Positions 58,052 to 64,000 of a stretch of DNA of 64,000 bases are shown here, piece by piece. The first letter of the stretch is position 1. Every line of letters starts with the position of its first letter. This DNA is from Manis javanica (taxonomy: Eukaryota; Chordata; Mammalia; Pholidota; Manidae). Under the pieces are notes generated by a model that searched no databases, had not been told where the DNA came from, and saw only the letters and a program-made list of their open reading frames with translations. The DNA lies in the NCBI RefSeq assembly GCF_040802235.1, contig NC_133165.1, forward strand, positions 16,215,623 through 16,279,622, in the 5' to 3' direction. Position numbers and translations under genes: made by a program.

Positions 58052-58288
58052 ATGAAGATGGCGGACGCGAAGCAGAAGCGGAACGAGCAGCTGAAACGCT
58101 GGATCGGCTCCGAGACGGACCTCGAGCCGCCCGTGGTGAAGCGCCAGAAGACCAAGGTGAAGTTCGACGATGGCGCCGTCTTCCTGGCTGCCTGCTCCAG
58201 CGGCGACACGGACGAGGTCCTCAAGCTGCTGCACCGCGGCGCCGACATCAATTACGCCAATGTGGACGGACTCACTGCCCTGCACCAG
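58052..58288 (+). CDS. PPP1R12A: PPP1R12A (MYPT1) exon 1, coding part
   Basis: The first 79 codons of the myosin phosphatase targeting subunit, which docks PP1 catalytic subunit (PP1-beta/delta) and directs it to myosin light chain; it acts in the cytoplasm on actomyosin and is inhibited by ROCK phosphorylation further along the protein. The protein starts MKMADAKQKRNEQLKRWIG. Residues 35-38 are KVKF, the RVxF-type PP1-docking motif. From about residue 39 the first ankyrin repeat begins (GAVFLAACSSGDTDEVLKLL), and the start of the second is visible (DGLTALHQ). The start is supported by an in-frame TAA at 58025-58027, 27 bases upstream. The exon ends at CAG/GT (58288/58289) in phase 0; after that the frame loses all resemblance. 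The remaining exons lie beyond the window. The translation agrees with the known mammalian protein without any change I can see. Confidence 0.97.
58055..58064 (+). promoter_or_regulatory. YY1/TISU-like element over the start codons
   Basis: AAGATGGCGG fits the YY1 consensus (AAGATGGCGGC), and GAAGATGGCGGA matches the TISU initiator (SAASATGGCGGC) at all but the last base. Its ATG is codon 3 of the open frame. TISU normally works with very short 5' UTRs, so a YY1 role is the safer reading. Confidence 0.55.
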
Positions 58289-58294
58289 GTCTGT
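58289..58294 (+). promoter_or_regulatory. PPP1R12A: 5' splice site of PPP1R12A intron 1
   Basis: CAG/GTCTGT. G at +5 and CAG at the exon end fit the consensus, while C at +3 and T at +4 do not. Supported by the end of protein similarity exactly here. Confidence 0.9.
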
Positions 58295-61200
58295 GCGCCC
58301 CGTCGCCGCTTCCCTGACGCCGCGGGTCCTCGCCGGCCTCCCACCGGGCCCGCCTCGGCTCCCGGCCTCCCGAGCTTGGGGGCGGCGGGAGACGCCGCTG
58401 CGGCTGAGGGGGCGGCTTCCCGCTTGGGAGGGAGGGAGAACTGGTGCCGGGAGGCTCCCGGCCGGAGGCCCCTTCAGGCGGGTGGCGGTGGAGGTGCGAA
58501 CAGGGTGTTTCCGGGGCGGAGGGGAGAAGGGACGGCTCGGCTCGGGGCCCAGGGCCGTTTGTGGACATGTGTCTGGGGTTTGGGGTCGAGACGTGGAGGG
58601 GTGCAGTGAGCTTGTGTCTGGGCGCCGACGTCAGTGATCCACTTGGAGGACGGGGGATGCTGGAGGAAACGACCAGCAAGGGACGTTAGGGACACTTGGG
58701 CAGATGGATGTCTTTGGCTTGTATGTGGGCTTCGGATTTGTTGTAGTTTTTAGGACTTAATTACAAATAGTAATAACAGTAATCTGGAGCCCTAAGCCTA
58801 GTGCCCGGAGCGGACGATTTCCTGTTTTCTCCTTTATTACTCTTGGTCACTGGGGAGGGGAAAACGGGGTGTAATTAGCTGATTTGCGACGGCTGAAAGG
58901 GAGGGGATGGAAGTGGGAAGGGGAAAGGAGCGTTCAGAGGGCTTGCCCACCGTGGGACCGGGACCGGGACGTTCTGGAGCGCCTCTTACTCGGAGGAGTT
59001 TCCCGCAGTGTCAGAGATCCTTGAGCCCCAACTCCTGGGGTGTGCACTGGGGTTCGAAAGAAAAGAGCAAGCACGGGGCACTCTTTCCAAAGACGGTTAC
59101 TAAGCTCTGATTTTTCTCTGGAGGATTGAAAAAATGAAAGCTGGTCAGAAACTTTCCTCAAAATGGATGCTTTTGTGCATGTTAAAAGTTTTATAGTAGT
59201 CTGATTGGGATCTCACAATGTTAGCCAAATAAGGAGAAACTATTGGCAATCCAGAGATAATGTTGCTTTGCCTTTAACAGGCCAAAAGCAACGCAACCAC
59301 GTAGAGTTCTGCATAAAAAGCAATTTTTAAGTCATGGTCAATAGGTGACAAGATGTAGACTCTTTCCATTTTCTTGGTGGGCATCTTGGAATTACTAAAA
59401 AACGACTTTGCAGCAATAGTTTCCCTTTATAATGAAAAGACTCGTAAACTGTCTCAAAGTTACCTTGGTTATACGTGGAAGGTCTAACTTTATTTTGTTT
59501 AATACCTTAACAAAACTTGTTTGGGAAGTTGAAATTTAAGGCTTTGTGTTTTAGATATATTACCTTGCTGACTTTTTAAATGGGAGGTGTGTGTGTGGTG
59601 GCATTTTTCCTTTTACTGCTTCCTGTTTAGTGAATGATGACCGTTTTAAGTTTTATTTAATTGAATTTTCATATCAAACTTGGCTTTTAGCCTTTGTTTA
59701 CAGAGTTGACTGGGTGAATTGAAATGACTGACAAATTGCAGGATAAATCTGGAATTCAGAATGTGGCACTCAGTAAAAATAGAGCATGGTCTGTAGCTGT
59801 TTATTACAATGACTTAGAGTCTCTATAGCAAGCTTTTTATTTGGCTGGGGTTTATTTTAAGGCATAGCGTAACTGCAGATTCTAAGAACATGATGTTGGG
59901 AATGGAAGAAACTTTCGGCAGTAAAAGTGATAATGAATCTTCAAATTTCAAGTGTAATTTACACATTTTACTATGGAATGGACTCTAAAAGACAGTTGCT
60001 GTATGTTTGAGGTCAGGATACAGTTGGTTAGTGGTTTATTTAGCTCAGTATGTTTTAACTGAATTTGTCAAATAGAAATTTTAAATTGTGGAGAAATCCA
60101 GTTGTATTGGCTTGGAGGAAGAGGAACATTTCTATTACCTACATTAATGTAATTTTGGCTTAGGAGGAAGAGAAAATACACATAACAGGCTTCTTAAGGC
60201 TTTTTATCACCTCACGTTGCAAGAATTATCAGACTTATTAAATGTTTTGATGAGTTTAATTCAGTAGTTCAGCATTACACAGGTGTAGTCTTTATTAGGT
60301 ATTTTGTTTTAGCTGACAAGCTTAAACATAAGTTTCCAAGTTTGTGGATAATCATTTGTGTAATATCTTTTTGTAATTTATTTTAAGTTATTCCTTAAGT
60401 CAGTAAGGCCAAAGTCTTTCAAACATCAAGCATTGAAAATTTTTATTGTTTTCTTCATTCTCATTTCTCAGCATCTTAAACACAGATGCTTATATTAAAA
60501 ATGGAAGTAAAATATTAAATTAAGAAGTTATTTATTTGTGGAGTGTGATGTTCCAAAAACTTTTCCCTTGACAGTGATATTTAGGCACTTGATTAAAACC
60601 AAAAAAAAACACGAATATTCCAGAAGACTAACCAGTAATTCATCTGTCAAAACATTTTAGGTATTCTGTGATGTTTTGCATGGTTGAATTAAAAAAAAAA
60701 ACTATTTTAAGAGTGTTACACAAATAGGTGAGTCAGTTTTAGGTTTTATAATGTAAGTATATAAAACAAGCAGCAGTCAAGAGATTTCTTAAAGCTTAAA
60801 AGTTTTGTTGATTCTTTTTAAAGTTTTACTTACCACCTTTCACTGTCTATTGTCCTGAATTGGCTCAAATTGAACTCCTTGTCCTCACAGTCACAGTGGG
60901 AAAAAGTACAACTTCTTAATCTTATGTTTTACTTCCATTTTTAATATAACCAACTTATATTTAAAAGTTTATGTTAATTGCTTGAATGTGCTCTTTAGAA
61001 ATTACAAAAGATACTCAATTTTCACCTATTATTTGTATAGAAATATGTCATCCATATAGGAGAAAGAGCAGTGTTTCTTGTCAAATTTCCTATCTTGGTC
61101 TCTAGAATAGCCGCCATCCCCCCCGACTCTCCTATACCTAGAAGACAGTACTGAAAAGTACTGAAGTTATGATGTAAATTCTCATTTGCTGGAACTGAGG

Positions 61201-61879
61201 TCTAGAGTAGATCTGCATTTTAATCAGTGGGCAGTATCAGCTCTGATTACTCTCTGATCTGTATCTATATAGTTCAGTCTACTTATAAAGATTTTAGGAT
61301 AATTAACAGTTTTCTGTGGAGTGCCTTATTGCTGGTTCTTACTGGTAGTGGTGTCCTAAAATGCAGGACTGAAATTTCTTCCAATAGTTTTGAGTTTAGC
61401 CTTTTGGTGTTACCTTAAAATCATACTTTCTTTGTGCTAAGTTACTTCTAAATCAATTTTCCGTCTTGACATCTTTGCAAAGTTCCAATCCCTCATTTCC
61501 ATTTTTCTATTATTGATGATGAAGTACTGATTTAAAATGAAATATTTTTCAATGTATTGTGATTTTGTATGTAAAATATATCTTTAAATAGTAATAAAGC
61601 AAATAGAAGTCCATTCCCTTTGCAACTTCACATATAAAACAATTACTGTATTTAAATTTACCTTTGTGGTTTCTTCAAAAGATTTTTATTATTCAAACAT
61701 AGATTTTTGTAATTGTAATTTAGTTTGATAATCTACTTTTATCACTTAACATTGGTTTAGATAGATGTATTTTTTCACATCTTTAGACTTTACCAGTATC
61801 CTTTTTTCAGTCTAAGTATTATTAATTCAGTTGTTAGACAGTTCCACATCAATGTCAGGAATTTCAATCTGAAACAAAA

Positions 61880-62640
61880 CTTAAATCTTTCTTCACCAAG
61901 CTGACTCTTCTCATTGATGCCTCTGTTTCTATTAATGATGTCATTAGTCTCTGGAGCAAGCTTTAAACATTTTAATTATTGTTTACTCCTTACTTTGTCT
62001 ACATACATCCAATCAGTCTTCTTCACAATTGCCTTTGCATCAGTTCTTTTCCTTGCTGTTCTGATTATCAACCTAGTTCATACCTTCACTGTTTTTATCC
62101 CTAGAGTATAGTAGTAGCTTACTTGCTTTCTCCACCTGTTCTCTTCCTGGTCACACCCAGCATTCACGATACTATTAGATTTATTTTTTAACAGTATCAC
62201 TTAATGTCACTCCTCTCCTTAAATCCAGAATTAAAAGTGTTTCCCCATTTAGCTTATACCTGTTACATCTCCAGGGTATTATATCCTTTATTTTTAAATG
62301 TTTTAATTCCATGCCTATGGCCATGCTTTTCTGCAACTAGACCAGCCTCCCTCCCTTCATTACCAATCAGAATCCTAGTCTTTAGGGTTCAACCTGGTTG
62401 CCAGGCAGTAGGGATCTTTTGTTCTTTGACTGTCTAATTCTGTGGCATTGGAGAGAGACTCTCCTCTGGGGTACTAACTGTATCATGGGTTTGCCTCTCT
62501 GCTACTGTTAAAATGCTTCTTACTGAATAACGTTTGTTTTTGTCTTTCCTCGTTGATGGAGGACCCACTTGTCCATATTTTTTTTTACTTCCAGTCCCTG
62601 ACACATAGTAGTTACCACTAAAGATTTATTGACTTGTATC
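61880..62640 (+). mobile_element. L2-like LINE fragment in intron 1
   Basis: C/T-rich sequence in the L2 3' style ending in 'cagtccctgacacatagtag' and 'ttaccactaaagatttattg', the L2 terminus. The left limit is uncertain. Confidence 0.55.
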
Positions 62641-64000
62641 TTTTACCTCGTAAGTTTTATAGCTATTTGTATGTTGTAAGATAAATCCTTAAAACCTTCA
62701 TATACAAATACTTAAGAGTATTCTTTCATGTTTATAAAGCAAATGAAAAACTTATTTGTGCATCTTCTTTGCAGGTTTTTTAAAATATCTTAAGATTATT
62801 AAAAATCCTTAACATTAACCTCCTTTCAACTAAAAAACCCTTAACCAGTTTAAGCCTTGTTTAAGTGAAAAAAAAACACTGTTGAGTCATTAATTAATTT
62901 GCCACTTTGTTCTAAGGGCTTGAACTAGGTCCTATTAGATCTATGTTCTGTGCTATTATAATTTTTAAATAAAGTTTTATTTTTTAATGCAGACTTCCAG
63001 ATAAATTTAGTATTAAATCCTTTTGCTTTTAAAATACAAATTTCATCAACTTCTGCACAAGCCATTTGAAGCTTCTTTGTAAAAATATGTCACTCCCCTC
63101 TTGTCAGTAAAAGGAATACTTCTGTGCAGTGTTTTCCTAAGTGCTTAACCTTCTCAGCCAAGCAGTTTCACTCAATGATAAACTGAAATGTAGCTCTTCT
63201 GAAAAGTATTCTAATAGGGCTACAGAAGGAAAAGAGACTTGAAGCAACTGATACTGAGTCTCTTGTTGGAGAATAGTGTAAATTGCTATATATAAGAAAT
63301 CTGTTTAAAACTGAATATAGAGTTTATAATTGTTAACCTTTTTTTTCTTGGTGGGGATGGTTAAGATTTTGGAAGAATCTATTGGATTACTTATAAAATT
63401 AAAATCTGTTTAAAAAATATGCAGTATAAATTATTTTTCTACCTAATTTTCTTGTTAGAAAAGCTCTAACACTTCATGCTGATGACTCAAAACTTTTTGT
63501 TGAAATCATCCTAAGTCCATTAAAAGAAAAAAATCCTCCTAAATAAACAAAACTTACTAAACCTAAACTGATCCCTTTCTTCTTGCAAATAAATGGACGA
63601 CTCTGGCCACATCTGGGCTATGCTAATGGACCCCAGTGCCCGCACTGCTGCTGTTAACGGTGCCTTTTCTGGGGCTGCTGCCTTTGTGCTTCCTCATCTG
63701 GCTGAGTTTTGTGGTCTGACCGATGTAGTGTCCTAAGACCATCCTTCATGTGCTTCAGCTGTGTGATTGCGAGCAGTGACTGAGCATTTTCCAGTATAGC
63801 CAGGTAGAAGCACTAGACAGAACAGAGAACTTTTTGATTTTCATCATTTGTTTGTTAACTGTATTTTACAGATACTGTTCACAAAAGAAAAGTTATTGTT
63901 TGTAAAAAGAATTCTAGTTAGATGATTTTTAAAAGATGACTATTAAGAAGCCTTATTGTGGGGGGGGGTAATAACATTGTTTTGTTACTGCTGTAACATG

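Larger units (their letters stand above)
57750..58055 (+). other. Possible upstream ORF overlapping the PPP1R12A start
   Basis: A 101-codon frame opens at the ATG inside the NRF1 site and stops at TGA 58053-58055. It overlaps the main ATG (58052-58054) in the four bases ATGA. The context of its ATG is weak (C at -3, C at +4). It matters only if transcription starts upstream of 57750. The product is Arg/Pro/Gly-rich, as expected from GC-rich DNA, and has no family resemblance. Confidence 0.3.
57450..58680 (+). promoter_or_regulatory. PPP1R12A: CpG-island promoter of PPP1R12A
   Basis: Base composition changes sharply from AT-rich to GC-rich at about 57470 and back at about 58690, with dense CpG between. 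No TATA box is seen in front of exon 1. CCAAT, NRF1, TCTCGCGA, GC-box and YY1-type sites are clustered here, which is typical of broadly expressed genes with scattered start sites. The exact transcription start is not visible. Such islands often fire in both directions, but I see no supported antisense gene. Confidence 0.93.
58289..64000 (+). other. PPP1R12A: PPP1R12A intron 1, 5' portion
   Basis: GC-rich to about 58690 (rest of the CpG island), then AT-rich. No second exon is seen before the window ends, so the intron is longer than 5.7 kb. The GC-rich open frames on both strands in 58170-58690 are not supported as genes. Apart from the L2-like stretch at 61880-62640, I recognise no repeat with confidence. 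Confidence 0.88.

Noticed and set aside
58170-58690. Alternative + and - strand frames after exon 1, including read-through to 58609
   Set aside because: PPP1R12A similarity ends exactly at a GT donor. The following residues are Gly/Pro/Arg-rich intron translation.

Overview
This window is mammalian nuclear DNA. It holds the CpG-island promoter and first coding exon of PPP1R12A (MYPT1, the targeting subunit of myosin phosphatase) on the + strand near the right end. To the left lie about 57 kb of AT-rich intergenic DNA with no host gene I can support, and to the right the first 5.7 kb of PPP1R12A intron 1. Old mammal-wide repeats (MIR, L2, MLT1, MER5/hAT) together with two generations of L1 place it in a placental mammal. 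I see no Alu, rodent B1/B2, ruminant Bov-tA, equine ERE or carnivore tRNA-Lys SINE. By inference this suggests a SINE-poor laurasiatherian; a pangolin is my best guess, but the sequence does not prove it.

Layout. 1-20 kb: unique AT-rich DNA with scattered old L1, L2, MIR and MER fragments, one (AC)n microsatellite and two simple purine/pyrimidine tracts. 20-25 kb: a MER5A copy carrying an odd double hairpin, then a minus-strand old L1M interrupted by a younger minus-strand L1. 26.2-31.7 kb: five LTRs of one endogenous-retrovirus family, two of which bound a short complete provirus (28088-30552). It has a 4-bp target duplication, a primer-binding site that fits tRNA-Ser, and only 1.3 kb of interior without pol. 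32-43 kb: L2, MIR, L1M and MLT1 fragments, including another L1-in-L1 nest. 43.3-50.3 kb: an L1 with an intact 14-bp target-site duplication, split in its endonuclease domain by a second 5'-truncated L1 with its own perfect 15-bp duplication. 50-57 kb: L2, MLT1 and a DNA transposon. 57.45-58.68 kb: CpG island with CCAAT, NRF1, TCTCGCGA, GC-box and YY1/TISU-like elements, then exon 1 (58052-58288). 58.3-64 kb: intron 1.

The only working host gene visible is PPP1R12A. The exon supplies the PP1-docking KVKF motif and the start of the ankyrin repeats, and the promoter is a typical TATA-less housekeeping type. All transposon and retroviral reading frames here are broken or truncated. I found no convincing new gene system. 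The observations most worth checking are the compact tRNA-Ser-primed ERV with a minisatellite inside its LTR, the dated L1-in-L1 nest, and the start-codon architecture of PPP1R12A (two in-phase ATGs, a YY1/TISU-like site and a possible upstream ORF that overlaps the start by 4 bases).
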